DNA of 64,000 bases from Elgaria multicarinata webbii. Lineage: Eukaryota; Chordata; Lepidosauria; Squamata; Anguidae. The DNA lies in NCBI RefSeq assembly GCF_023053635.1, contig NC_086180.1, positions 88,513,447 through 88,577,446 on the forward strand, given 5' to 3'. The stretch's first letter is position 1, and the number at the start of each line of letters is the position of its first letter. The notes under the pieces were generated by a model. The model did no database searches and was not told where the DNA came from. It saw nothing but the letters and a program-made list of their open reading frames with translations. A program made the translations under genes and the position numbers. Below are positions 53,092 to 64,000 of the stretch, piece after piece.

Positions 53092-53236
53092 GGTAGAGAT
53101 GGAGACTGTGTGGCCCTTGAGAGGTTATTGGACTGCAACTCCCGTGAACCCTCATCATTGGCTATGCCAGCTGGGGCTGATACGGGCTGCAGTCCAAGAA
53201 CCTCTGGAGGGCCACATGTTCACCAACCCTGACTTA
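53092..53236. mobile_element. Palindromic hAT-like MITE, diverged
   Basis: GGTTATTGGACTGCAACTCC and GGCTGCAGTCCAAGAACCTC face each other; terminal GGTAGAGATGGAG and CAACCCTGACTTA are weakly mirrored. Confidence 0.6.
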
Positions 53237-54599
53237 AGGGTTGATGAATGGCTAGGTTTTTTGTATCAAATCAGATAAACCACACAAAAAAGACAACATA
53301 GTTTAATTTATTTGATACGTTTTTGACAATCATTTCTCCATATTTTTTTTTAAATTAAGCAGAGGCTGGTTTACCCACTGATCAGTTGGTACCTGATTAC
53401 AATGATTACAAAATCTATTTTGCAATCAACTAATTGATTACAAAATAGATTTTTCCATAGGTTCTATGCCGTTGTTAAATTTTACCACTGGGAGTCACTA
53501 GTGATCTAGAAGAAGAAAAAGGCTTAGCAAAAATACAGCAGGGAGGCATTCTGTTATACCAATTACCCCCCTTTTTGCTGTAAATTTTTAATTGAAGTGC
53601 TGCTTGTTTGATTAGCAAACAGATAAGCAGTACTCTAACCTCCTTAGGCCTCTCATTGTTGTAGATGTGCCCTGTATTAGCAACGTGTTTTTTTATTTAA
53701 TATTATTATGTCTTTTAATTATTTGCTACTCTACTCCTGCAGCTCCGGAACTTAAATAAGATAATGACGTGGGTTTCTATAAAACCAATCACTTATTAAT
53801 GCAGAAATGTACTCAAAAAACACTAGCAATTTATTTATTTATAATTTTCAAATCGTTCTGATTTTTAGACTTCACGAACCCTAAATGTTTGCCTGCAAAG
53901 TATTAATATTAAAAATAATAATCCTTAGACACGTAAACTGGGCAGTTAATCTAATGCCTCTCTATAGCATCAGCAAGGTTACTTCAGGTATCCGCGTGCA
54001 TTACTTGGTGACTGCAACATCTACCGGTGTGAAAGAGTCTACACAGATTAACTCAGAGGGTGTGTAATTACAGTGGTCAAGTAGCTGTGGAGCCACAGTC
54101 ACCCCATTTTGGTCAAATGTACAATACTGGATAAAGAAAGAAGGGGGGGAACCAGGGCAAAAACAAAGAGAGGAGGCCCTGAGGGGGCCCTGAGAGTGAT
54201 TTATTGGTCCACTCATGCTACTCTTCTTCAGGAGCGACTAGTTTAATCCATTCCAAGGATAGCGAAAGCTCTGAGGTAACACAGAAGCCCGGTTTAGCTG
54301 TCCTTTGAATGGATTAGACCATGTTGCTCCTGAAGAAGAGTTGCAAGACTTGAATATATTAGACCAATAAGCAGTGCAACCTTGGAGTTTTCTTCTTTCC
54401 AATCCTCCCCACGAGCTTGAGCTCAGGAGAAATTGTTTCTGCGTGTTTCAAGTTGAAGCACGGATTGTCCAGACATCTAAGGGCATCACAGACCTGTTAT
54501 TGCTCAATTCTCTCTCCCTTCCCAAAGCAGATTTTCAAAAAATAAAAATAAAAATAAAAAAAGGTTTTGATTAAAGGTAAGATAATAAATATTTACTTG
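53237..54599. other. Intergenic, unrecognised
   Basis: It contains a mirrored GTTGCTCCTGAAGAAGAGTT / CTACTCTTCTTCAGGAGCGA pair at about 54218-54345, probably a short fold-back repeat, and a 22-base mirror AATCTATTTTGCAATCA / TGATTACAAAATAGATTT near 53410-53450. No gene seen. Confidence 0.4.
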
Positions 54600-54790
54600 G
54601 ACAAGCTCATAAGACCATAAGGAGAGCAATGCTGGATTAGATCAAGGGTCCATCTAGTCCAGCATTCTGTTCACACAGTGGCCAACCAGCTGCCCATGGG
54701 AAATCGTCAAGCAGGACATGAGTGCATCCTTCCACCCATTGTTCCCCAGCAACTGGTGTACATAGGCTGTCTGATGCTTAGGTGCAGAGG
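54600..54790 (-). mobile_element. CR1-type LINE 3' end, antisense
   Basis: TCAAGGGTCCATCTAGTCCA, then GTTCACACAGTGGCCAACCA and CCCAGCAACTGGTGTACATA: the mirrored end of the family at 18402-19201. Confidence 0.8.
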
Positions 54791-54878
54791 CAAATGTGTT
54801 CTTGAAGAGTGAAGGTGCAGTGAAGCCAAGGTCATCTGGCAGCAGAAAAAAAAAAGCATTGACTCCTTTTGAGATAAC

Positions 54879-54880
<2 letters not shown>

Positions 54881-54916
<36 letters not shown>
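54881..54916 (+). repeat. (TATC)n microsatellite
   Basis: Nine uninterrupted TATC units followed by TATCGATT. Confidence 0.95.
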
Positions 54917-55569
54917 GATTTCTACGTAGCCAGGGAAAACGTTGGCATCACCCAGTGTCACTTGAAACTCAATACTTTTCAACTGAGTCAGTTCAAAGTT
55001 CACCTGCCTGTACTCAAGTGATGAGAAATCATGGGGAAATACATGCAGGTGTGGACCATTTCTCAGTCACTGCACTGTTTTTGTATATTTATTTGGCTCT
55101 GAGCGCTGTGAGAACTCTTCCATTCCCTTATCACAGACCTTAGTGAGGCAGGAGATGTAAGGAGAGCTAAGGGAACCTAAAGGGAAGCTTTGACCGGGAG
55201 TTGGAGGACTGGGAAATGAGGTGAAAGAATGAATTCTGCGGAAAGTCAGTCATGCAGGCAAATGCCAAACCCATTGATTTCACTGAGACTGTGGTATGCC
55301 TAACTGTGCATTGACTTCAGGGCTGAACATTTTAGAATCACAGATTTCCAGGTGACCTTAGCTCTGAGTTCTACTCGTGCCCATGGATCTACTAATGTAT
55401 GTATTATTTATTGACTTATATTTTGTGGATTTATTTGCAAGGCTGTTATAAGGCAGGATAAACATCCACCAGCCTACAAATCATTACTGTACTTCCTGCT
55501 CACATGTACCTATATTAATCATTTGCAGCTTTAAAAAAAGAACAACAGGCAAAAAGGAGTCAAGTTCTG

Positions 55570-55832
55570 TAAACGCCAGGTGAAGACCTTTTTATTCTCC
55601 CAGCATTTTAACAGTCTATAAATAAATTTTAACTTGGTGTTTTAAATTTGTAATTTTGCATTGCTGCTGTTTTTATCTGGTTGAGCTTTTATATTGTATT
55701 TTATAGTATGGTTTTATACTGTTGTTTTATACTTTGAATGTTTTTAATTTTTGTGAACCGCCCAGAGAGCTCCGGCTATTGAGCGGTATAGAAATGTAAT
55801 AAATAAATAAATAAATAAAATAAATAAATAAA
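55570..55832 (+). mobile_element. L2-group LINE tail, sense
   Basis: CCAGGTGAAGACCTTTTTAT, UTR, GAACCGCCCAGAGAGCTCCG and an AATAAATAAATAAA tail. Same subfamily as 1638-2008 and 24588-25078. Confidence 0.85.
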
Positions 55833-55981
55833 GATTCTATGCCTAGTTGCCCATGGGCTATTCTTACTTGCTACAGGTGACTAGTGATTTGCAATGCTGC
55901 CTTATCTTACACAAGGTTTTGTGTAGTTTATACAACTATTTACAGTTTTACATTTTGAAATGAGGGAAGTGTGTATGATAG

Positions 55982-56180
55982 TTCATAGAATCATAGTATA
56001 GTAGAGTTGGAAGGGGCCTATAATGCCATCAAGTCCAACTCCCTGCTCAATGCAGGAATCCACCCTAAAGCATCCCTGACAGATGGTTGTCCAGCTGCCT
56101 CTTGAATGCCTCTAGTGTGGGAGAGGCCACAACCTCCCGAGGTAACTGGATCCATTGTCATACTGCTCTAACAGTTTGGA
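55982..56180 (-). mobile_element. CR1 LINE 3' end, antisense
   Basis: AATCATAGTATAGTAGAGTT through CTGCCTCTTGAATGCCTCTA to GTCATACTGCTCTAACAGT; matches 34118-34320. Confidence 0.85.
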
Positions 56181-56275
56181 GAGATGTAGTTGCTTCATAA
56201 GTTTGTTTTTGCTAAAACTAACCAAAAGTGCAGGACAATCCTGTACATGTTTATTCAGAAGTCAACCCCACTGTC

Positions 56276-56511
56276 TTTTATTTATTTATTTCATTTATTT
56301 TCCACCTTTTATCCTCCAAGGAACCCAAGGTGGTGTACATAATCCTCCTCTCCATTTTATCCTCACAACAACAACCCTTTGAGGTAGGTTGGGCTGAGAG
56401 TCTGTGACTGGCCCAAAGTCACCCAGTGGGTTTCCATGGCCGAGTGGGGACTAGAACTCAGATCACCTAACTCCCAGTCCAACACCTTAGCCACTACACC
56501 ACACTGGCACT
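56276..56511 (-). mobile_element. tRNA-derived SINE, antisense, near full length
   Basis: In antisense order: an AT tail, CATAATCCTCCTCTCCATTT, GTCTGTGACTGGCCCAAAGT, GTGGGGACTAGAACTCAGAT (mirrored B box) and GCCACTACACCACACTGGC (mirrored head with the A box). Polymerase III would start at its right end. It is the intact counterpart of the split copy at 2049-2947. Confidence 0.8.
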
Positions 56512-56639
56512 TATTCTCAAGTAAGTATAGATAGGATTGCTGCCATAATCTGTTTTTTGGATTTCAGTTCTATTTCATTCAGTTTTGCCTACATCAGGGA
56601 ATTGAAAGTCATCTCTGAATTGCTTATTTATTTATATTT

Positions 56640-56945
56640 ATTTATTTTATTTATTACATTTATATACCGCCCCCATAGCTAGAGCTCTCTGGGCGGTTTA
56701 CAGAAATTCTAAAATAATATAAAAAGAAGTATACAAAATTTAAAACTCTAAAACACAGAACATACATACATGAAGCATTAAAAACCGTTAAAACAAACAT
56801 GTGGGTGATTAAGATGTGTTGCCATATGCCTGGGCAAAGAGGAAAGTCTTAACCTGGCACCGGAAAGATAGCAGCGTTGGCGCCAGACAAGCCTCATCAG
56901 GGAGATCGTTCCACAGTCTGGGGGCCACCACCGAAAAGGCCCTTA
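56640..56945 (-). mobile_element. L2-group LINE 3' end, antisense
   Basis: ATATACCGCCCCCATAGCTA, UTR, then antisense codons including GTTGGCGCCAGACAAGCCTC and GTTCCACAGTCTGGGGGCCA. Confidence 0.85.
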
Positions 56946-57222
56946 AGGGTTATGGAGGAAAACGTGATTTAGAATACAGATCTTATGTCTACTGTCCTTT
57001 CCTAATAGTAGGCAAATATAAGAACCTTTGTGGGACATACATTTCTCTGCTAAATAGATGAATCCTGGCCTGTAGGTGAGACCAAACCCAGCTTTCTTGC
57101 TGCCAAGGTTTAAAACCATCACCTCATATTCATTTCTTGGCTCTTGGGGTTCTGTGGAGATTAAGAAAAATACTTTCCATGAAAAAAGATTGCTGATTCC
57201 TGCCAGAAATCTTTAGAATGTA

Positions 57223-57274
<52 letters not shown>
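57223..57274 (+). repeat. (ATT)n microsatellite
   Basis: About seventeen ATT units without interruption. Confidence 0.95.
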
Positions 57275-58094
57275 TTAACCCTTTATAATTAAAAAGGGTA
57301 ATTGACATCAAAATTAAACACTCCAAGGGGTAAAAGAATTCACACCTTAAGCATGGAGTGACCTACTGTATGTCTCCTACAATAGCAGCAATATTTGGGT
57401 GATTCAATTTCGCTTGTTCACAATCCTCTTTGATGCAATACAGCATCATTTTACTTTTAGAGAGCAATCTGATGCTCTCGATAAAGTGCTCCAAGACTGG
57501 AGGACTCCATTCCTTTTTATGCCGTCTGTTCTTGCCAACAAGATGGAAGTCAAGAGGGAGGGAGGGCCTTGTAGTCCCCTTCCAACTCTGCTATTCTATG
57601 ACTCTATGGATGTGTCTAAATGTTGCCTGAGATGGGGGTGTGGTCAGGAGCTGGGAGGGCTTAGGATCCCGCAAATCCTCACCCACGCCCTTTTCACCCA
57701 CTGGCACACCCCTGAAATGCCAATTTCCCACCCTCTACAAGGTTGGAGTTCTTTGTAGACTAAACAGAGACGCCGCTGAAATCGCCACAGGCTCCAATGT
57801 TAGGAAAACCCTTCCAAGGTTGGAGTTCGATCTATGGCTTCAGAGGGGCTCTGGGACACTGTCTAGGGACTGTAGGATTGCTCTCCTAGCTGCATTTATT
57901 TATTTTTAATTTTTATAAGTGGCTCTTCATTCACGGCAGTGTAAGTACCATTATTAAAGAACAAGTACCATATAATAACAGTGAGCCCTTTTGTTACATG
58001 GCTATTAAGGAAAGGTGGCTCTAGGCTGCTTCTTTTTTGTGTAGGCAAGTTAAACTGCATTGGAGAAGCAACTTCAGCTATCAGTATCAGGTCA
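57275..58094. other. Intergenic with a CR1 tail
   Basis: About 57560-57606 is a sense CR1 end (CCCCTTCCAACTCTGCTATT then CTATGACTCTATGG). The rest is unassigned. Confidence 0.5.
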
Positions 58095-58212
58095 TTAAAT
58101 TGTGTATACTTTTGTAATGTTTACTGTTTTTAACTTTTGTAAACTGCCCAGAGAGCTTCGGCTATGGGGCGGTATATAAATGTAATAAATAAATAAATAA
58201 ATAAATAAATAA
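58095..58212 (+). mobile_element. L2-group LINE tail, sense
   Basis: TAAACTGCCCAGAGAGCTTC, GGGGCGGTATATAAATGTAA and an AATAAATAAATAAATAAAT tail. Confidence 0.85.
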
Positions 58213-59275
58213 AATAATAAAATTACAAACTAAGAGGTATAAAAATTATTCAACAAACAAACTTTTCTTTCTTTTAATATAAAAAGACACTTTAAATTTA
58301 AAATGCCTGGGCAAGAAGAAACATTATGATTTGGTGATGAAAAGAAAGCAAAGTCTGCACCAATCATATCTACTTCGCGAGGGCATTTCTAAGTCAGGGA
58401 CTACCATGAACATGGGTGGTGGTGGTGGTGGGTCACTTCCCCCCAACCCTAAATGTATTTATTTGTTTTAACGTACAGAGATACACAGACACCCACTGAT
58501 CTCTGAGACCACTCCTATTGAGAATGGCGGCCAGGCTCAGACTTCCTGTACTTTTCAGGAGGAAAGCTTTCCTGGGCCAGAACACAGCTCTTGTTCAGAT
58601 CTAATGCTGCTGCTGCTGCTGCAAATGTTACAAGATTTGGAAACTCTAGAAACACAATAACATTACAAGCAAAGGCCTGTAGGTGCCTTTTTAGGAGCTT
58701 GGTGCTGCTGCTGGACCTAGCCCTGCTTTTTGAGGGGAGGGGGAGGTGGCCAAGGAAAAAAACTAAAAGTAACCCAGCAGCAAATAGAAACCAAAAGTGC
58801 TGATGAGGTTCTTAGGAAATGGGTAGAGGGAAAAATCATTTTCTTGGGAAATAGAAACTTAAGGCTACTGTTTTGATTGGTTGAAGGTTGAAAGGAAGGC
58901 ACAAGAGAAAGCAAAGAACCAGAGCTGTTTCTATTTCATTAGCTATGGATATCTGCAACTATACTTCAAAAAGCAGAAGAAGTGGCCCCAGACACATTCT
59001 GTAGATACGACATCATCAAACACCATGCAAGTACCACGATGTGTCTGCTTCAAAAGAGACAGAAAATATCCAGGGACAGGGCATGAGAACATCCCAACTG
59101 AAAACGCTACCAGTACTGTCCCACCTGAATGATCGGAAAAGCTGGATATAGGGAACAATATATCAAAAGCAAATCCTCTATCAGTTGTGTTAAAGTGTGA
59201 GCTGCGTATACAATGCTGGACTCCTACAGAAGGTAGGCATGATATTACGGGTCCAAGAGTATTTCGCCATGTGTG
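58213..59275. other. Intergenic, nothing recognised
   Basis: Short frames only; a GCTGCTGCTGCTGC run at about 58607-58620 is too short to be notable. Confidence 0.45.
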
Positions 59276-59765
59276 AACATAAGAAGAGCCATGTTGAACC
59301 AGACCAAGGGTCCATCTAGTCCAGCACTCTGTTCACACAGTGGCTAACCAGCCATCGACCAGGGACATGGACATGCAAGACAACGTGTCGACTAAGAACC
59401 CACAAGCAGGACTTTGGTGCAACAGCACCCTACCACCCACGTTCCCCAGTAACTGGTGTATATAGGCTTACTGGAGGTAGCACATCGCCATCAGGACCAG
59501 TAGACATTGATAGCATCCTCCTCCAGGAATTTATCCAACCCCTTTTAAAGCCATCCAAATCGGTGCATCTTTTGAAGTGAATTCCATAGTTTAACCATGT
59601 GCACTGTGTGAAATTCCTTTTATCTGTCCTGAATCTCCCACCAATGAATTTCATAGGATGACCCTGGGTTCTAGTATTATAAGAGAGGTAGAAAAATGTC
59701 TCCCTATCCACTTCTTCCACACTATGCATGATTTTGTAATCCTCTATCATGTAATACATTTGGCA
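59276..59765 (-). mobile_element. CR1-type LINE 3' end, antisense
   Basis: AACATAAGAAGAGCCATGTT, GTCCATCTAGTCCAGCACTC, then TCCAGGAATTTATCCAACCC and GACCCTGGGTTCTAGTATTA to CACTATGCATGATTTTGTAA. It is a less interrupted mirror of 18402-18900; the 59430-59768 minus frame lies within it. Confidence 0.8.
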
Positions 59766-60936
59766 CAATTAAAACCATCATAAATGTTTTCAGTGAGAGG
59801 GTTTTCAGCATACCAAATTTGAATCAGATTGGGTCATCCCTTGATTTTTTCTGATTTTTTAAATCCCCCCCCTAAATTCTTTTCCTCAGTTTTGCACCAG
59901 TACGAAGGTTTGTAGGATCGCTCTTCCATTACTTTGATCATGTGAAGCTGTGCATCTTTTAGTTCATAAACTACAGATCTGCTTGTTCCCTTTACTCAAA
60001 AATAAATCCCATTGATTTCAATTGCTAAAGTCACATGCAGGCTTACCTTTGAGTAAACCCGATTGAACAGAGACTTACTTCTGTGTAAACACAAATTCCA
60101 GTTCTAGAGAGCCACAGAGGACTCGTGTGTGTGTGTGTGTGTGTGTGCGCGTGCGCATTTGACAGCTGGAGTGTGTATGAGAGGTATACTGTGCGAGGTG
60201 GGGAAAAGAAGGTGGCGAGGGGAACTGGGTTTGCCTGGTGCCCTTTCCACACCTTGGACACCAGCTGTCTCCACAGTTGGCTGAGGATACCAATCCCGGG
60301 AAGGCTGCAGCAGCGGCTTCTTTTCTTATTCCAGGCCCCCCCTCTGTTTTGCATCAAGGGGAGGTGGAGAGGCAACCTTGAGTCAAGCAGTGGGGAAGTG
60401 AGAGCCCCATGTCTCTTTCCATCCAGGTGGGCACTTTACTGAAGTGGGATTTTCTCTCTCTCTCTGAGCTTTATCACACCAGCATTATACTGTGCAAACA
60501 CTGCAAATTGCATGCAAAGGACTCAGAAGTTTTCCAGCTTATATTGTGAAGTCCTCCCATGCATCCTGCTTTAATTGTGCTTCAAAGGCAAAAGCCTTGC
60601 CGTATTTTGCTACTAGTTTTCGAGCGTATCATTTGTTGTTTTCTGAGTGGCCACTGGGGCGTAGGAGCAGGATTTGAAGAAAAAGTAAATGAATGCTTAC
60701 ATATGCATAAGCTTTAAAGATAAAGGCATCAAAATTGGCACAGTAATAGATATTAAGGATAGCTTTAAGCATACCAAATTTTAATCGGATTGGGTCATCC
60801 GTTGATTTTTAATTTTTTTTTACATTTTCCCCCTTAAACCCATTTCCTGGTATGCAAAGGATCTATCCGCCCAGTAGCAACAACGGCGACAGCTTAGCAC
60901 TGTAGGGGATAATTCGAGGGAAACAGGTACATGGGA

Positions 60937-60940
<4 letters not shown>
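59766..60940. other. Intergenic with two related old repeats
   Basis: 59790-59900 and 60690-60850 share GCATACCAAATTT and GATTGGGTCATCC, an unnamed dispersed repeat. 60465-60620 matches the CTTTATCACACCAGCATTAT repeat of 16030. A GT run lies at 60126-60149. Confidence 0.45.

Positions 60941-61032
<92 letters not shown>
60941..61032 (+). repeat. (TC)n(AC)n compound microsatellite
   Basis: 26 TC units (60941-60992) run directly into 20 AC units (60993-61032), both uninterrupted. Confidence 0.95.
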
Positions 61033-61034
<2 letters not shown>

Positions 61035-61492
61035 CTTTCCTTTCTTTCTACCAGCCTGATCCCAGGCAGTGTTCAGTGTTCCAAACTGGGACTTGCTTAT
61101 GAGTAAAGATGTGTAGGAGGGTGCTTAATGACTGCAAAAGTACATCAAGGACTGATCAGTTTATTGGCTTAACCTTGCAATTGGCCTTTGGCTTCTGAAT
61201 GTGACCCCTTGGCAGCCTTTTAGACTGTCTGTCTACTTTTTTTAAAATGGAAAAGGCAAGAATATAGGCTGATGTTGTCTACACTGTCTGGCAACGGTAC
61301 CCCTCTGACGTGATGCAGGGGCTGCCTGATGGTCTTGGTCTGGACTGGTTGTAGAAGTCGTTCCTTCCCTATTGGGTTAGGGGAATTTCCCTAACAGGCT
61401 TTTAGAGTGGAGATGAACAGGGACACTTCTGCATGTGAAGTACATGTTCTGCTACTGAGCTCCATGTGGTCTCTACTCAACCTGGTAATACA

Positions 61493-61862
61493 GGGGGGAA
61501 TCCGCACGTCGTTCTGAGATCGCTTCTAAGCGACCCCAGTGCGGCGTGAAAGCGATCGTGTACCTGGCCTTTGGAAGAGCCGACGAAGAGACATCCTTCC
61601 CGCCGCCGCCACCCAACTCCCTCCTCGCCGGCTGGGACGGAGAACTCGAGGGAAGAAGGCGGGGTGGAGAGCTTCTTCCACTCTCAACCCCACCTTCTTC
61701 AGCCGAGCTCTCCTCGCCGGTCGGTGAGGAGGTCTGCGGGTGGCGGCGGGGGCGGGAAGGACGTCTCTTCGTCGGCTCTTCCAAAGGCCAGGTACACGAT
61801 CGCTTTCATGCCGCACTGGGGTCACTTAGAAGCGATCTCAGAACAATGTGTGGATTCCCCCC
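61493..61862. mobile_element. Near-complete palindromic MITE, 370 bases, GC-rich
   Basis: GGGGGGAATCCGCACGTCGT at the left mirrors ATGTGTGGATTCCCCCC at the right; the arms match almost base for base over about 120 bases (GCGATCGTGTACCTGGCCTT then TGGAAGAGCCGACGAAGAG). Frames on opposite strands encode near-identical peptides because of the symmetry, so none is a gene. No clear target duplication. Confidence 0.85.
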
Positions 61863-61934
61863 TATGTACAGTACAATCTTGACTGATTCCTGAAGTCAGT
61901 GTCATATGAATTGTTGGGGGCTTAGTTGTGTTGG

Positions 61935-62935
61935 AGTAAGAACATAAGAAGAGACATGATGGATCAGAGCAAGGGTCCATCCAGTCCAGCATTCTGTTCA
62001 CACAGTGACCAACCAACTGCCCACTGGAAACCCAGAAGCAGGACATGAGTGTAACAGCACTCTCTCACCCATGTTTCCTCTGATACTAGAGGTAGCATAT
62101 AGCCATCAGGACTATATGCTATCTTGATAGCGTATAGTGATACTGGAGATTGATGCTCTGATACTGGAGGTAGCATATAGTCATAAATAGCCTTCTCCTC
62201 CAGAAATTTGTCTAATCCCTTTTTAAAGCCACTCAAATTGGTGTGCCTCACTACAAAGCCCTATGAAGAGAGACTGAAAGAACTGGACATGTTTAGCCTG
62301 GAGAAGAGAAGATTGAGGGAAGACATGATAGCACTCTTCAAATACTTAAAAGGTTGTCACACAGAGGAGGGCCAGGATCTCTTCTCGATCCTCCCAGAGT
62401 GCAGGATACGGAATAATGGGCTCAAGTTACAAGAAGCCAGATTCTGGCTGGACATCAGGAAAAACTTCCTGACTGTTAGAGCAGTATGACAATGGAACCA
62501 GTTATCTAGGGAGGTTGTGGGCTCTCCCACACTAGAGGCATTCGAGAGGCAGCTGGACAACCATTTGTCAGGGATGCTTTAGGGTAGATTCCTGCACTGA
62601 GCAGGTGGTTGGACTCAATGGCCTTATAGACCCCTTCCAACTCTACTATTCTATGATTTTATGATCTTATGGTAGTGAATTCCATAGTCTATGTTTTATG
62701 TGAATAAGCAATTCCTTTTAGATGTCCTGAATCTCCCACAATCAGCTTCATGGAATGACCCTGGGTTCTAGTATTTTGAGAAAGGGAGAAAAATGTCGCC
62801 CTATCCACATTCTCCATACCATGCATAATTTTGTACACCTCTATCATATCCCCCCATACTTGCCTCTTTTCTAAGCTAAACAGTCCGAGATGTTTCCTCA
62901 TAGATTAGTTGCTCTAGCCCTTGATCATTTTAGGA
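61935..62935 (-). mobile_element. CR1-type LINE, antisense, split by a CR1 copy
   Basis: 61935-62247 and 62672-62935 are consecutive parts of one antisense element: AAGGGTCCATCCAGTCCAGC to AAAGCCACTCAAATTGGTG, then GTGAATTCCATAGTCTATG to GATTAGTTGCTCTAGCCCTT. Inside the first part, TACTGGAG(A/G)T...AGCATATAG is locally repeated. A sense CR1 fragment sits between. Confidence 0.8.
62248..62671 (+). mobile_element. CR1 LINE 3' end inserted in a CR1 relative
   Basis: Sense: ACTACAAAGCCCTATGAAGA, GTTTAGCCTGGAGAAGAGAA, CTGGACATCAGGAAAAACTT, to TCTACTATTCTATGATTTTA. It has the ATTCTATG-type CR1 end and the opposite orientation to its host element. Confidence 0.85.
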
Positions 62936-63749
62936 ATATCTGAGACATGAAGGCCTTGGGGGGGGGGGGGGACACCAGAAAAATTCAGGGGCATTTCCAC
63001 CCCTGCAAGCACCATTTCTGTCCCCTCCACCCCAAATTGGAAAAAATGAACAGCTTTGGATTATGAAATATTTTCTTTTGATATTTAAGCGAAGGTGTTT
63101 CTATATTGTTACCAAGCCTTTACTCCCTACCAAATGATTTCTAAAAACTATGTAATAAGACTTTTATATAAAGACTAGAGATGTAAAATGTCTGGGAATA
63201 ATGAAGCCATGGGGGAAATGTTTTTTAATCCTCTCTGTAAGATTCTCAGCATAGTATTTTCTTCCATTGCTTATTAAAATTATTGACCCAATGTATCTTT
63301 TACTGACAGAAATGTTGGGATTTCTCCAAGTCATTTTCAGTTTCCCAGCATGTGAATAGAATCACCATATCAGAATATGGAAGGAAATGTATATTCTTGA
63401 CAGTTGGGGTTTTGTTTTACCGAGTCCCGTGTTTCCAGTCTTGTCTTCCTTTGCCTGCTGTTCTCCTGGCTTCTCCTGGCTTCTAGGATGATTCAGGAAC
63501 TACTTGCTGAAGTTCCCTCTTGTCAGATATAAACTAGGAATCTAAAATATGTCAAGCATAACTTGGTTTGCTCATAAAATCAACCATGTTTGGTATATTA
63601 AATTTTAAAAGTATAGTTTATTCAGACAATAATCACAAATTTACTGAGTTCATTTTTAAAAAAGTTTTCAAATGTAATGACAATTTTATGAGGAAACCAA
63701 GTTATACATCATAGAACTTTAGGAACATAAAGGCTACTTCATGTACCTA
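62936..63749. other. Intergenic, nothing recognised
   Basis: A G-run at 62958-62971 and AT-rich DNA without identifiable gene or repeat. Confidence 0.5.
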
Positions 63750-63815
63750 AAGCAGCCTTCCCCAACCCGGTGCCCTCCAGATGTTTTGGACTGACATGGC
63801 CAGCATTCCTTACCA
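63750..63815. mobile_element. Half of a palindromic hAT-like MITE
   Basis: CAGCCTTCCCCAACCCGGTG then CCTCCAGATGTTTTGGACT is the left arm of the 30013-30137 family; the right arm is missing. Confidence 0.65.
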
Positions 63816-63957
63816 TTCCTTCCTGAGGCTCACAGGAGCTGAAGGGGGAGGCTATCCCAAAGCAACAAAGTGACTTTAGATCTGTAAAGAGTGATTAATA
63901 AAACAAGTATTTTTCCTAAAATGACTTTTTCCCCAGGGGTGGGTGGGGAATAGGGTT

Positions 63958-64000
63958 AGAATCATAGAATAGCAGAGTTGGAAGAATGCAGGAATCCACC
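63958..64000 (-). mobile_element. CR1 LINE 3' end, antisense, cut by the window edge
   Basis: AATCATAGAATAGCAGAGTT, then AATGCAGGAATCCACC, matching the terminal part of 34118-34580 with a short internal gap. Confidence 0.8.

Noticed and set aside
60043-60375. Minus-strand frames with His-Thr repeats
   Set aside because: Translation of a GT/AC microsatellite.
61473-61893. Several Arg/Pro/Ser-rich frames with matching peptides on both strands
   Set aside because: The match is forced by the near-perfect palindrome at 61493-61862.
1-64000. LTR, retroviral or capsid-bearing elements
   Set aside because: No long terminal repeats, primer-binding sites, gag-, protease- or envelope-like frames were recognised; the only reverse transcriptase text belongs to the L2-group LINEs.

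Overview
The window reads as nuclear DNA of a squamate reptile, probably a lizard. The best evidence is a complete Sauria-type tRNA-derived SINE (29218-29529, 15-base target duplication), many CR1 and L2-group LINE 3' ends, a second tRNA-derived SINE family, and a SPIN hAT transposon. Two vertebrate protein-coding genes can be rebuilt exon by exon, both on the plus strand. CLRN2 (clarin-2, hair-cell tetraspan protein) has three exons between 5790 and 15062 and encodes 232 residues. QDPR (dihydropteridine reductase) has seven exons between 21617 and 35088 and encodes 240 residues. Every junction is GT-AG and keeps frame, and no coding exon is broken.

Layout. 1-960: a hAT remnant inserted next to a 30-base inverted repeat. 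1090-1640: a CpG island with a possible minus-strand first exon of an unrecognised gene. 1640-5500: LINE, SINE and MITE insertions, including two elements that landed in the same target site, and a diverged tandem repeat. 5790-15062: CLRN2, whose first intron holds an L2 copy split by a SPIN element and by an unclassified 1.87 kb DNA transposon. 15063-21340: intergenic, with MITEs, a nested CR1-type LINE with an internal tandem duplication, and a perfect hairpin. 21345-35088: QDPR with its CpG-island promoter. 35089-64000: no host gene recognised; an RT-bearing L2 copy, a 64-base-arm hairpin flanked by a target duplication, head-on nested L2 and CR1 copies, palindromic MITEs and microsatellites.

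The two genes do not form a pathway: one serves the mechanosensory hair bundle and the other recycles tetrahydrobiopterin. Their adjacency is conserved vertebrate synteny. In the human map as I remember it they are head-to-head; here both point the same way, which would imply a local inversion.

The repeats show ordered history. Several MITE families have clear 3-base target duplications (PIF/Harbinger-like) or 8-base ones (hAT-like). The least explained item is the transposon at 7928-9797. It has GAGCATTCCA ends, a 6-base duplication, a decayed minus-strand ORF with SPRK and CRCK-x-HENF motifs, and four identical-orientation copies of GTCACRTATGGGAC. No RNA gene, CRISPR array or LTR/retroviral element was found. 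All family names come from reading and memory, not from a search.
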